Shown here: one piece after another, positions 39,819 to 51,616 of the stretch
Layout of the letters: each line of letters starts with the position of its first letter
Numbering within the stretch: the first letter of the stretch is position 1
Origin: Girardinichthys multiradiatus
Lineage: Eukaryota > Chordata > Actinopteri > Cyprinodontiformes > Goodeidae
Length of the DNA stretch: 64,000 bases
Assembly (NCBI RefSeq): GCF_021462225.1
Contig: NC_061816.1
Span: 23,669,049 to 23,733,048 of the forward strand
Reading direction: 5' to 3'
Position numbers and translations under genes: made by a program
Notes under the pieces: model-generated
Seen by the model: the letters and a program-made list of their open reading frames with translations, nothing else
What the model was told of the DNA's origin: nothing
The model's database searches: none

Positions 39819-40680
39819 AGCACAGGAGCACCACAGGGGACTGTACTCTCACCATTCCTTTTCACTCTGTACACCTCAGACTTCCAGTACAAGACAGATT
39901 CCTGTCATCTGCAGAAATACTCGGATGATTCTGCAGTCGTGGGGTGGATCAGAGATGGACAAGAAGCTGAGTACAGGAAGGTGGTGGACCGCTTTGTGGC
40001 ATGGTGTGGAAACAATCATCTCATTTTGAACGTGACTAAAACAAAGGAGATGATTGTAGATTTTAAGAGAAACAGGAATAAGTCAAAAACTATTTCTATC
40101 ATGGGAGAAGAAGTGGAGGTGGTGGAGGAGTATAAATACCTCGGTGTTCACCTGGACAACAGACTAGAGTGGAGATGCAACTGTGAAGCCATCTACAAGA
40201 AGGGACAGAGCAGACTGTACTTCTTGAGGAAGCTTAGGTCCTTTGGTGTTTGCAGCAAGATGCTGCATATCTTCTATAAGTCTGTTGTGGAGAGTGTGAT
40301 CTCTTCTACCATCATTTGCTGGGGAAGCAGCATCAGAGCCAGGGACTTAAAAAAGCTCAACAAGCTGATAAAAAAGGCTGGTTCTGTTCTGGGGACTCCT
40401 CTGGAACCTCAGGAGATCATTGTGGAAAGACGGATTCTTCATAAAATGAAGAACATTATGGAGAACCCTGAGCATCCTCTTCATGAGACTGTCCTACAAC
40501 AACAGAGTTTTTTCAGTCAGAGGCTTCTTCAGATCTGCTGTAAGACGGAGCGCTACAGGAGATCCTTCCTGTTCACAGCCATCAGCATCTACAACGGCTC
40601 TTTGAGGAAACCTTCATAATATGAGCTACAACAACATTTAATTTCCCTTTGGGATTAATAAAGTATTTTTGAATTTTGAA
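39819..40680 (+). mobile_element. 5'-truncated Rex1/Babar-like LINE, RT C-terminal half
   Basis: An open frame to the stop at 40617-40619 reads STGAPQGTVLSPFLFTLYTS, then KYSDDSAVVGWIRDG (RT catalytic block with SDD rather than ADD), YKYLGVHLDNRLEW, KKGQSRLYFLRKLRS, SSTIICWGSSIRARD, and ends with KTERYRRSFLFTAISIYNGS. The 3' end carries TTAATAAAGTATTTTTGAAT and an (ATTGAATT)-type tail. The frame is open but lacks endonuclease and the first RT motifs, so it is not autonomous. Confidence 0.88.
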
Positions 40681-41499
40681 TTGAATTGTTATGTCGTGAA
40701 TCTGGAAATTTTCAGTGTAAAGCAGGAGATTCCTATTTTTTTATTTTCTACAACATGCAATAAAAAAATAAAAATAAAAACATTAATGAGATCCTTGGGT
40801 TGGTGGAGATTGTATACTCACTCCACTAGAGGGCAGTCTTGTGATATTGTATTCCACCAGAGTCCTTTCTAGACCATGACGACAATTTAGGCAAACTTAG
40901 TCACATTTATTATTAGGTATCTGTCTCTATTTTTTCAGTTGTACAATTCCTTTTTACTTTAAATGTCTTACAGTGAATTCATAAATATACTCTAATGTTT
41001 TTTACAATACAAACATACTTTCATATTACAGCACTCAATCTTTTTCTTTGCAATGTTCAATAAAAGGTTTCATCTTTTTCCATGCTTTCATGTTGTATAA
41101 ATGTTGTTCCAGTGTATTAGAAGATTACATCAAGCTGTAAGATTTTAATTTGGTAAAATTAAAATATTCATTTACAGATGCACAGTTTGAATAGTACATA
41201 ATTTTGTCATAATGTGATCTGACCAGGATGTTTCTCTCTCTTAACACAGTATAGAAAATGGATTGATATGTTTTACTGAAAAGAGCCTGAAAACTATGGG
41301 TGCTGAAAAAAAACGATTCTTTAAAGTAGTCATGGAGATTCACAATCGATTAAAAATGCCCAAGTATTGTTTTTAAAGTACGTTTAAGGTCTACTCACAA
41401 GCGTACTGCATATCACTTTACGCATCCAATAGGGCAATGTAGAAAGTGGCCGTCTAGGCCACCGTACAGTAAGCTAGTTAGCCAACTCACTTTGTCTAA
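40681..41499. other. AT-rich sequence, no recognised features
   Basis: Nothing supported between the Rex1-like tail and the hAT relic. Confidence 0.35.
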
Positions 41500-42255
41500 A
41501 TGGAGTCTGCTAGCAAAGAGCAGAAGGAGAGCGTGATTCCACCCACTCCGCCGTCGCTTAATGCCAGAGTCTGGGCACACTTTGGATTCTACAATGCCCC
41601 AGGAAGGAGAGAGCTTGACATGAGCACAACTTTTTGCAAGCAATGTAAAATGAAATTGAGGTACTTCGGAAATACCACAAATGCCCATTTGGTGCGACAT
41701 CACACAGAGCTAAAAGAAATTGAAAAACGGCCAAAACCAGCAGACCAGCATACTCTGGAGTAATGCAACAAACTTCCAGCTAATTTCCCAAGGGCTATGA
41801 AGATTTACCACTCCATTGCCTGCTATATCACAAAGGATTTATGAGCATACAGCTTAGTCGAAGGCGAAGGGTTTTGGTTTATGGTAAATACGCTGAACCC
41901 AAGGTACGTTATACCTTCACGTAGCTTTTTTAATGATAAAGCAGTGCCACACCTTTACAATAAAAGAAAGCATAAAGTGGGAGAAGATGAATAATGCCAC
42001 TAGATTTGCACTAACGTTTGACACCTGGACTTCAAGAGCCACCAAGTTGTTGTAACATTTACGGCACACTTCATTACAAATGACTGGCACATGAAGTTGT
42101 GTGTTTTGCAGACATGAGTATTGAGCAAAAGCCACACTGCATTAAACCTGAATCCCATGTTTTACTCTGCAGCTGAAGAATGGGGGCTAAACATCACTGT
42201 TGTCATCATTGTCATTGATAATGCTGCAAATATGCTTGCTGCTGCACAGCTGGAG
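41500..42255 (+). pseudogene. hAT-family transposase relic with BED zinc finger
   Basis: The ATG at 41500 opens 87 codons containing a BED-type finger: WAHFGFYNAP, then CKQCKMKLRYFGNTTNAHL with C-x2-C and a following VRHH. After the stop at 41761, the frame-broken remainder still shows the transposase core: KGFM, GFWFMVNTLNPRYVIPS-like (41865-41915), DTWTSRA-like, FTAHFITNDWHMKLCVLQT (42055-42110) and EEWGLNIT followed by a DNAANMLAAAQL run (42175-42255). Stops show it is dead. The C-terminal dimerisation region is missing. Confidence 0.85.
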
Positions 42256-42339
42256 TAATTGATATATATAAAACTTTTGACCAATAGTAGTACAGATAAC
42301 AAGTGGAGAACAGGAAGAACTAACAGGCCTGTGAGAGCT

Positions 42340-42575
42340 GAAAATCTTACTGGTTGTTAGGTGATCAAATACTTGTCATGCAATAAAATGCAACTTAATT
42401 ACTTAAAAATCACAAGGATCGGATGAGGACCTGGAGAAAGATCTGGAAAAGATCTGTATGGAGGAGTGGTACAAGATCTCTTCTGCAGTGTGTGCAAACC
42501 TCATCAAGAACTACAGGAAACACCTGATATCTGTAACTACAAACAAAGGTTTTTGTACCAAATAATACATTTTGT
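42340..42575 (+). mobile_element. Tc1-like transposon 3' fragment
   Basis: ATCAAATACTTGTCATGCAA, AAATGCAACTTAATTACTTA and GTGCAAACCTCATCAAGAAC are typical 3' sequences of another fish Tc1-like family. They appear in rearranged order: the tail motif precedes the end of the coding region. Confidence 0.6.
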
Positions 42576-42584
42576 GTTATGGTT

Positions 42585-42917
42585 TGCGAGATATAGGACC
42601 CCAGAATGCAGACGAGCAGGCAGCGTGATGGTAAGTGAAAAAAGGTTTAATAACAAAAACTCACACTCAGCAGGAGGCAGGAACAAAACAAACGGGCAGG
42701 CAAGACAGGCATGGCATGATCAAAAAAACAAGACTTGGTTTGAGAATGTTTCTTTGATGACTAACTGAAGGTGTGTATATATGGAGTGAAAACCAGGTGG
42801 AGCAAGGAGACAGATTAACTTTGAGCAGGTGAACCGAATAAACTTAATTGACAGACAGAACAAAACGTGGCTGCGGCAAAAACAGAGACTCTAATATACA
42901 AACAAAACCAAACCAAA
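42585..42917 (-). mobile_element. LTR fragment related to the LTR element at 57740-59861
   Basis: Nearly the same sequence as 57755-58080: AATGCAGACGAGCAGGCAGC, CAGGAGGCAGGAACAAAACA, CAAGACAGGCATGGCATGAT and GCAAGGAGACAGATTAACTT. Neither LTR terminus is present. Strand follows the orientation deduced for the fuller copy. Confidence 0.8.
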
Positions 42918-42959
42918 GATGACTCATTTTCATTCAAGTATCTTGTTTGAGTTTTTTTT

Positions 42960-44395
42960 TGGCTTCTGTTTATGAAATAATAAGTGACAGGATAGGTTCT
43001 GTATGCATGCATGCTACTTGGTGAATTTCCTATAGATTTTTCCCAAGTGAGTTGGTACGTATAAATTAATTTTTCAATATTTTTATTTCTCTTTTACATT
43101 ATATTGCTTGGAAACCAACTGGAATATTGATTATATTACCTGCTTTTTATAATTATATAGATTATATTTTTTAGATTATACAATTAATTCATTATCATTA
43201 ACATATAATATTTATAAATAATTTCCTACAGTATATTTGCAGTGTTCAGAATCATTCCACCTCAATTCAAACGCTTCTCAGTAGGGACAGAGATGGTCTG
43301 ATACATAGTACAAAATTAACAATTATGTTTTAACAGTATATTTAAAGTAAAATAATAGAAAATTATACCCTCTAAAGTAGTCTTATTAAAAAAAATAATG
43401 TTTTAAAAGAATTCAGTTGTCTATATATGCATTAGGTAAATCACAAATTTAAGTAATACTTTTAAAATATTACATCAGAATTGTTTAGCTAAATAATAGT
43501 GAAATCCCTCCCTTTAATACAAACTAAAACAGAGTAGCTGAATATGCTATTAGAACACTGCCATGATATTGATTTCAATTAAGAGTAAAATCCCAACCAG
43601 CCCATTTCAGTGTTTGTCGAAAGCTGTTTGTTTCAAAACATTAGCCGGCAGAGTGTGAGTATTTAGAAGGGTATAGAGTGGGAGAGATAGAATAGAGAGA
43701 AAAGGTTGGTGGGCTTGATGAACAGGAAAAGGAGAACACCCTTGGGAGACAGATGAGAGAAAAAAGATGAGGAAGGTCAGAGATGAGAAAAAATTGGAAA
43801 AGGGGGTGAAAGATTTGAAATGTGTGAACAAAAGGAGGTAGTGGTCAAAAAAAGTGTTTGTGTGTGTGTGTCTAAGACTTAGAGAGAGAGTGATTTGTTT
43901 TCAGTGAAAGGTGAGGCCACTTAGATGTGGTGTGGAAGAACAGCGAAATCTATTACAATGTGTCAGAGGAAACACGAGAAGGGCATGACCTGGCTCTGTG
44001 TGTGTGCATGTGTGTATGTGTTGTCTTTCTCTGGGTGGTAGTGTATGATAAGTACAGAATCAGGGAGAAAGAAACTAAGATGCATGTTTAATAGTATGGA
44101 TCTTAACTTTGCACTAAAAATATGGATGCTTGTTTTTGGTCGATTATGTCTTTGTTGTCACAATGATTATTGGCAATAAATCTTATATTGCTGGAAAGCC
44201 TGGTTATTCACCTTTAAATTTTTCAAATTTTGTAATGAAAATGCGTTTGTTGATTGAGCAGCAGAGTTGGGTGTGGGGGTTGCACCTTTAAAAAAACTTG
44301 CTGATTCCTCGCTTCCAATAATAAAAAAACATTCTTATTTGGTGTTGTTTTTTTGGATTGGATGATGAAAGTTTACAGAAACAAAAGATGTGGGC
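42960..44395. other. AT-rich and purine-rich sequence without gene
   Basis: A GA-rich tract lies at about 43670-43800 and a short GT tract near 43858-43872. No coding evidence. Confidence 0.4.
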
Positions 44396-44399
44396 ACTT

Positions 44400-44770
44400 T
44401 AACAATTTAGTCACTTAACAAAAAGTGCCTTCAGTAGATCACAGGAGAATCTTTCACAACCACACCAGCTGGTCATTGCCTGATCCTACAATGCTGTGGG
44501 ATGGCATCCTATTCCTCAAACAACATTTGTCACAAGTCTGTCAATGTGGTTGTGTTGGTCACTCTAGCACAAAGACCACACCCAAACTGATCTCACAAAT
44601 GTTATATTGGCATTAGGGACAGAATTACTGACAGGCCATTGCATCTTCTTTACTATCAAGTTCTGGAGATAGGCTCTGATAAATCCTGTTTGGTTGGGGA
44701 CAGCATTGTCAGCCTGGTGGTAATGAGGTGTTGGTGGTCTAGGAGAGAACCTGTGTGAAGTGCGCACTGA
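44400..44770 (-). pseudogene. Tc1-like transposase remnant
   Basis: Minus-strand fragments correspond to the end of the DDE domain: DNAVPNQTGFIRAYLQNLIV (a DNARPHRA relic), MQWPVSN, then RVTNTTT and LVEEWDAIPQ relics in other frames. Strongly decayed. Confidence 0.55.
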
Positions 44771-44799
44771 AGAACATGATACTTTTCACCCTTTCTGCT

Positions 44800-45610
44800 G
44801 CAGCTCTATATTTGTCAGTCAAGAGAAGCATACGGGGAGGTGTGTCCTCCTGACGTCCACAGTCCGCAACGATGTCTTTTGTCTTCTCTAGTACATTCAG
44901 AGAGGGTTTGTTGTGGCCACACCACTAGGCCAAGTGGCTCACCTTACTTCTGTAGTAGGGCTCGTCAGCAGTAGTAGTCATCAGCAAACTTGATGAACAG
45001 GTTGGAGCTGTGTGAAGGTGTACAGTCAAGGGTCAGCACAGGAAGCAAAGAGGAGGGGGCTCAGCATACATCCTTGGGGGGTACCCTTGTTCAGTGTGAC
45101 TGGTTGGGTGTGTTTTTGCTGACCCGTACTGGTTATGGCATCCTGTCAGGAAAGAAAGCAATGGATTGGTTAGACCAATATGCAAACAGGGTGGGGGGTC
45201 CAGGAAAAGGGGATGGGCAGTCCTGATGTGGTGCATGACCAGGTGTTCCAAGCTCTTAATTCTGCTGTGAATCAATGCTCTGCTGGTGACAGCGTCAGCC
45301 CCCAGAGATGATAATTTCAGTTCAAATGTGCTGTTGTGTGCTTAAAACTGGGCAAAGAACTCGTTTAGCAGTGAGACAGAGTTATCACAGGTTTGTGGTT
45401 GGGGCTAGTAGTAAGTGATAGTCTGTGTCCCCCACCACAGGCTCCTTGCGTCTCTGCTGTCACTGAAGTGTCCAGCTATCCTCCTAGAGTAATGCTTCTT
45501 AGCCACTGTGATGGCATGGGAGAGGTTGGCCCTGGCTCTCCTCAGGCCTACCTTGTCTCTGGCTTGTTTATTAACAGAATCTAACAAAATTATCGCATTC
45601 ATCAGGTTTT
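44800..45610 (-). pseudogene. LINE reverse transcriptase relic
   Basis: Minus-strand pieces read NKQARDKVGLRRARANLSHA then RIAGHFSDSRDARSLWWGTQ (linker before RT), KSLEHLVMHHIRTAHP (RT start block), LLSFLTGC relics, and near 44960-45040 CTPSLKFADDY-like. The order fits a Rex1/CR1-type ORF2 with large internal deletions. No intact frame. Confidence 0.65.
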
Positions 45611-46578
45611 AGGGATGAATACAACTGACTGACATCAGGATATAAGTAAGAATGTTTTTCACGCCAATTAAATCCTGTTACATCAATCATAAGTCACTAA
45701 AATTAATGTTGCTTTAGTGTAAGAGTTTGCCAAAACTTGTTCGTACTCTATAACTTTCTGTGGTCCCCTCCCTGACTTGTCCAGTGATGACATGTCTAGC
45801 CAAAAGCAGTCATGTAAAAGCTGGTTATCTAGGTGGTGTCTGGGAAACAATGCAGGCTTCAATGATAAATGGGAAATGTTTTGGTGAAAACCTGGTTTGA
45901 TTTGAATAGATTAGTCCTCCAAAATGGTAACAATGAAGTGTCCAGACCAGGAAGCAAAGTCATAACCTAACACACCTCTCTGTGGGTGCTTTAATGCCAT
46001 TACCTGTGCATCACAGCGTCTTGTCTATGGCCAAATAAAGTCAAAAGCAGTAATTTACAGAATTCCACATAAAAGGAAACTTCTGCTTTATCTAAACAAA
46101 CAAAAGAAAATTGGTTCTCTGTGCATACGATCTTCATCATCAGGGCCTGTTTAGTTAATTACTTACATTAAAAGTTAAAAGTAATCAGAAAGTGCAAAGG
46201 GTCATTAATGTGTACTGCAAATCATGAACAGCAAGTTACTCATCACTATTACCAAAGAACAATAATAATCCTAGATTTCTTTAAAGTACAGAGCCCACGC
46301 TGACACGGTCGTAAGTATTTTGACCCTTATGTTCATTTACATCTCAGTGGTGACTTCATGGGATATGTTTGAAATACAATTGTTTTTTATTTATGAGGCA
46401 AAACTCATAAGATTGTTCCCAACATTGTAACTAGATAATCACCGTGCAAAAGTAGATTCAGATCTCTCTCTAGCTTCATCTGAATTTCTCCTACAATCTT
46501 GTGCAATCTCCCTATTCCTTTTTGTGAAATGTTCACTTATGTACACATTACTATCTTTGAGTTGATTGAATTAATAGG
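45611..46578. other. No recognised features
   Basis: AT-rich. Short frames only. Confidence 0.35.
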
Positions 46579-47465
46579 TTATTTCAGTTTTTTTTGCTGA
46601 TGGATCTTATAACAAATGCAGATTTTGCCTTCTTTGTTTTTCTTGGTTACATGTGACAGAAAGATATAGCTTCCTTTTGAATGTCTGTTTTTACTGTGAA
46701 GAAAGTCCACTACTTGTTGTAGACTCGGCAACTCTTCCTGAATCCTCTTTGGTCTCTTCATTTACAGTAACTCCAGCGTAGGATCGCTGTCCAGTTTCAA
46801 GACCAGTTAGAGCCAAATCTTCCTTATCATCCATCCTCTGCTCCAACATGGCTATCTTTTTGTCTGTCTTAGTCAGCAAAACTTTTAGTTACTTTACTTC
46901 CTTCTCCAGTGGTGGTTCTAGACCAAATTTCCCAATGGGGGGACAGGGTGGGGCCAGTGTTTTTTCATGGGGGCACAAAACAAAAGAATGAAACAAAAAC
47001 ATAAAAACAGGGCAATATGAGCCAAAGAGCCTCTTGCGGCTCTGGAGCAGGTTGCAGACCCTTGATGTAGCACATGAAAACTCTGATCCTATCTCAATAT
47101 GGTTGAAGCTAAAGGTGCAACACCCTAATATTTAAAGTAAAACTGTAAAGGTAAGAAATGAAATTAGTCCAATAGACCAATCAGTTACGGTTTCAGTGCC
47201 AGCACATATCATCACAAGAAATTGATTTTGTATTATGTCTTCAGTGCAGGGGCCACAACAGGTCAGGACCAGTTCTACAGGGGCACCGGCCCCTGTTAGC
47301 CCTTGTCTAGAACCACACATGTTCTTCAGTAAACCAATCAATTGTTCTTGCTGAAATGTTAATTTTGGACAGTTCACTTGACATAAAACCAAAGGATTTC
47401 TTAATCTCTTCCACATTGTATGTAGATATTTATTTGTCCTTTACACTATGTCCTCCTCTTCGCAT
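46579..47465 (-). pseudogene. LINE ORF1-like coiled-coil protein relic, split by a MITE
   Basis: The minus strand starts MRRGGHSVKD (47465) and continues in fragments VEEIKKSFGFMSSELSKINI then SARTIDWFTEE. It resumes across the MITE with EKEVK, TKTDKKIAMLEQRMDDKEDL, TGLETGQRSYAGVTVNE, and in another frame LPSLQQVVDFLHSKNRHSKG then HVTKKNKEGK. This order matches L1-ORF1-like (Transposase_22-type) proteins that are abundant in fish genomes. Frameshifts and stops show decay. Confidence 0.65.
46907..47321. mobile_element. MITE, probably hAT-type
   Basis: The ends are inverted: left CAGTGGTGGTTCTAGACC (46907-46924), right GTCTAGAACCACACATG (about 47305-47321). The interior has GGGGGGACAGGG, a GAGCCTCTTGCGGCTC hairpin near 47028 and GGGGCACCGGCCCC near 47280. 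It splits the ORF1-like relic, so its borders are supported by the restored reading. Target duplication is not clear. Confidence 0.65.
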
Positions 47466-47853
47466 TGTCAAACCAAAACAGTAGCCATGGGCTACTTGTG
47501 TTTGTATAGGATGTGGCCAAGCTGTGGAAGGACTCAGACTTTATGCTTCAGCTGGGGCTGGTTTGTATTCTTTTTTCCCCCTTCTTCCCCAGCCAGTGAA
47601 AGTGCATTGTGCTGAAAAAGGTTTGTATGGAAAGGAATATTTACAAAAACAGAGAAAAGAAAAAAATCTAAAGAAACAAATTCCAAAAATCTTTGAGCAA
47701 TCATACTGAATTTATGACAGCAAAATTACCAGAGAGGCCTGGTGGGTTAGCTGCTGCTGCTCCTCCTGTTGGTTCTGTTGCTATTGCTGCTGCTTCTGGT
47801 ATACATGTACATATGATTTGCACATTATGACCAGGAAAGACTTTATCCATGTC
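47466..47853. other. No gene recognised; TGC-rich tract
   Basis: An imperfect (GCTGCTCCTCCTGTTG)-type tract runs at 47745-47800. Confidence 0.35.
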
Positions 47854-47869
47854 GGTTACAAGCAACTCT
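47854..47869. repeat. 16-bp direct repeat bounding the composite insertion, left copy
   Basis: GGTTACAAGCAACTCT, identical to 57121-57136. It is followed at once by a 14-T run. Read as a target-site duplication. Confidence 0.85.
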
Positions 47870-47955
47870 TTTTTTTTTTTTTACTGTTTTTTACTGAGTA
47901 TCGCTCAGAATTGTTTTCTGAGTGCCAAGAAATTGTCCAACAGATTTACTTTCAC

Positions 47956-47993
47956 AAGCAGAGCATCACAGCTAATGCTTTAATGCTCTGCTT
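47956..47993. other. Perfect 11-bp hairpin
   Basis: AAGCAGAGCAT (47956-47966) and ATGCTCTGCTT (47983-47993) are exact inverse complements with a 16-base loop. It lies near the presumed 3' end of the outer retroelement. Confidence 0.7.
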
Positions 47994-49393
47994 GATATTT
48001 ATAAAATAAACTTTACTATAAACTTCTTTGGGAATACTTCAATTGTTACGGACACGGAGAGCGAAATGAAAAGGAAAAAAGAAGCTCAAAAAAGAGAGAG
48101 ATGGGGGAAAAAGGGGAGAAAAGGAAGAAAGAGTGGAGGAGAGAAAGAAGGATGAAGAGAATACACGATTACATCCTGCTTGCTTATACACCTGCAGCAG
48201 TTTTTTTTTTTAACAAAATAGTACATGGTAATTCTGAATGTAAAATGTACTTAGTGAGAGGTGCAGCCCAATATAGAACATCTGTGTATCTGTCAACACC
48301 TGAATCTTAACACCTGTGAGTATGGGTGTGGACGCGCTTTTGTATACAAGGTTTCTCCACAAAAATATGCAATAGCGAGTGTGAGGACCCACAGGTCTGC
48401 CCCATGGTCCCTGGACGGACACTGAGGAGATCCGAGCCACAGACATTTAAAGGCCCCCCAAATCACAGGAACCCCAGGAGAAGCACCGCCAGGACTACCG
48501 CAACCCCCCCAGAAAAGAGCAGTGGAGAGTCCCAGGGAGCCGCAGCGACAAGCCCACAGGCCCCGCCGGCAGCCGTCCATGCCCGAGCAGATCCAGCCAT
48601 GGACCCAGAGGCCCAAGACCCCGTGACACACAAACCCCCCAAGCAGAGGCCCAACAGAGCCCAGGGGGCCAGGCCCCGGCAAGCAGCCACCCGGAGTGAG
48701 CCAGCACACACCAAAGCACCCGGCCCCGGACACCGAGAACCACAAGTACACCAGCGGGCAGAGACTCCAACCACCGGCAGGCGGTGTGGCGGGGAGGAAG
48801 CTGATCCACGAGAGGGAGCAGTCCAAGACCCAACCTCTCGCAAAAAAAAAAAAAAAAAAAACAGGCACACACAGTCACAATCACCCACTCCCACCCTCAT
48901 GCATACACATAAAATCACTCACACCCAACATAAGGATAAACAACAATGGATGTCATACACTCACTCACACTCCCCATGCATACTCTATACTCCCAGGTCC
49001 AGGCGCCGGTACCCCCTAGGGGCAACCAGCCCCTGGACCCAGGAGGTGGTCCCATTCCCTCCTGGGGCAGAGGCAGGCAGACAGCGCCGGTACTGCGCAG
49101 ACCTGGGTGACCTGGCCCGGCTCCCACCCCCCAGCCCCAAACCCAGTCCCCAAATGATGCTTCCGCCTCTCTGCCTGCTCAGACGCTTTTCTCCTAAGCT
49201 CCCTGCTTGCTTGCATTCTTTTACTCCTAACTTTTTATCTCTTAGCCAAAATTATGGAAATATTGGACTAAAACAACTTCTTACCAGCGACTTCCAAGGA
49301 TTATTATTATTATTTTATTTTTTTAAAGGACTTTGATGTTTTTATAATTGAACTCGAAAGCAGGACAAGTTGACGCCAGCTAATCAGCACAAA

Positions 49394-50880
49394 ATGCCTC
49401 CCTTCACCACAGAGGACTTCGACAAACTTTTACAGAAATTGGCTTTGTTGGAGATGAAAATTCACCGACTAGACGTGAATGTGGAGGTGAATATGGGGTA
49501 TAACGATGATTCAACCCTGCCTGTGATCCCAAACAGTGACAGCCAGCTCAACAACTCAGCCGGCAATCAGAACACTGAGAATAAACCTACTGGCAGACAC
49601 CCCCCTAGCATGTTTTAGGGGCATGCCCAAAAAATCAAGGTGGATGACTCACTGGAAGATCTCAGCAATTAAATAAATTAGAATTGCCAGAATTACAGAG
49701 AAATGTCCCCGTTTCCCCTGGGAAATGGAGACTTCGACAGTGAGCTGCTGTCACAACAACTGATAGGAGTGAGACAGCTGGAAATAATGGAATTCCACTC
49801 CAAAACAGATTTGCTCCACTACAGAATGAAAACCAGAAAAATTATCCATCTTCTGAGAACAATAAAAAGTTTGAGAACAACCTTAATTCTAAACAGTCTT
49901 CTCCTAAATTACCCGAGAAAAAGCCAGACCAAGAACCCTAATAGTGGGCAACACAGCTGTGGATGGGATTAAAAACTTCTGCAACAAGAAAAACACAGAT
50001 GTTATGATTGGTACCAGTAACGTGGTCTCTGATATCTCAGAGAATATTCTTTCAATCACAGAAAAGCGCCCGTCTCTAGAAAACCTTATTATACACTGTG
50101 GAGCCAAGGGTTGACGTGGCTAAGAAAAAATCAGAAAGATTGAAGGAGGATTTCACTTCTCTTCTAAATATTGTTGGAGGTCTCAATATCAAGGTGTTTC
50201 TCAGCGGACCCTTTGCACCGATTTTCTGTGGATATGAGATTTTTCCAGACTTCTGATGATTAATAAGTGGTTGAAAAAAACATGTGCCACCACACCTGTG
50301 AAGTTCATTGACAACTTTAATATTTTTTGGGAAAAAAGACAACTCTTCAAGCAAGATGGTTTCTGTTTGAACAAGCCAGGAGCCAGATGTCTCACATCTA
50401 ATCTATTCTATTCAGTAAATAATCTGCCAGCAGCTTCGACCTTCAGCAGAGAACATGGAGTATCAACAACTGCCTCCAACAGCTCCAGCAGAAACAATCA
50501 GCCAGTTGGCTGAGAAAGAGAGGTCATCACAAAAGGTTTCCCCGTTGAAATCCACAGGAGAAGTGGACTCCCCCATTATACCGCTATCCCCCCAAACCCA
50601 GACCCAGGCCGACACCCCCGGTAAACCCCTCTCACCCCAGACCCAGACCGCACAGAACTCTCCCATCTCCCCACTGAACCCGCTTTTTGCTTTACTGGAT
50701 TCTGATAACATGAAAGGAGCTCTTAAAATCGGGACCCAAATGGCTCTGATATCTTCTCCATTCAACACCCCTCGTGGCCGAGGCCCTGCTACTAAACCAA
50801 CATCTTCCAAATGCCGCAGACCTCCACCACCTCCTAATCTATCTCCTCCTAATCAGGACCTTCAAATCACTACTTTGTGA
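49394..50880 (+). pseudogene. L2-like ORF1 relic with SGNH/esterase-type domain
   Basis: The start MPPFTTEDFDKLLQKLALLE (ATG at 49394) is a short coiled-coil-like head. Frame-shifted pieces follow: LIVGNTAVDGIKNFCNKKNT (about 49944), where intact homologues have a GDS-type block; SLENLIIHCGAKG; RLKEDFTSLLN; VFLSGPFAPI; and FIDNFNIFWEKRQLFKQDGF (50305). The tail (50455-50880) is Pro/Ser-rich with QTQTQADTPGKPLSPQTQTA. Such esterase-like ORF1 domains are known in CR1/L2-clade LINEs. The catalytic Ser is lost (GN instead of GDS). Confidence 0.7.
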
Positions 50881-51616
50881 TACAGTCTGGGCCCCAGTTG
50901 TAACTCTATCATAAATTAGCATGTCCAGGAAAAACTTGGGCCCCTAATAGGAGATAGTTGTAAAGTCTCTGTGCTTATACGTGACAGAAAGAACAAAGCC
51001 AAAAGGATAAGAGACAGTAATAAACAATCAACGAAAGCCATAAACTGTCAGGTACAACTACACACAGAGTTAATATCAACAACTAAGTCATATAAACTGG
51101 CTTTACTAAACATTAGATCTCTGTCGGGAAAATCATTTTTAAACAATGAATTCATTACTGACCGCAATCTTGATGTTATGTTTTTAACAGAAACATGGTT
51201 ACATGAATTTAATGAAGCTCCCATTCTGATAGAGCCGACGCCTCCGAACTCTCTTTGTGAGAGCAGACAGCAAAGAAAAGGTGGAGGGGTGGCCACTTTG
51301 TTTAAAGATTTATTAGAGTGTAAAAAGGTATTTCTGGGCAAATTTGACTCTTTTGAATATTTGGCTCTCCAGGTAAAGAGCCCGGTCTGAACAATGTTCT
51401 TGAATATTTACAGGCCTCATAAGTCCAAAACAAACTTTATCAGTAATTTTAATGAGCTTTTATCTGTGATGTGTGTTGACTATGACTGTAATTATTGTGG
51501 GAGACTTCAACATTCACATGGACAATCCTGAAGACAGAAGTGCAATAGATCTATGTGACACTCTTGGAAATTTTGATTTGACTCAACATGTTAAACAGCA
51601 AACGCACAAATAGGGA

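Noticed and set aside
48326..49336. 336-codon plus-strand open frame and long minus-strand frames in the GC-rich block
   Set aside because: The codons simply follow the C-rich composition (Pro, Arg, Gly, Trp), frames are open on both strands at once, and the block is the 5' region of a LINE.
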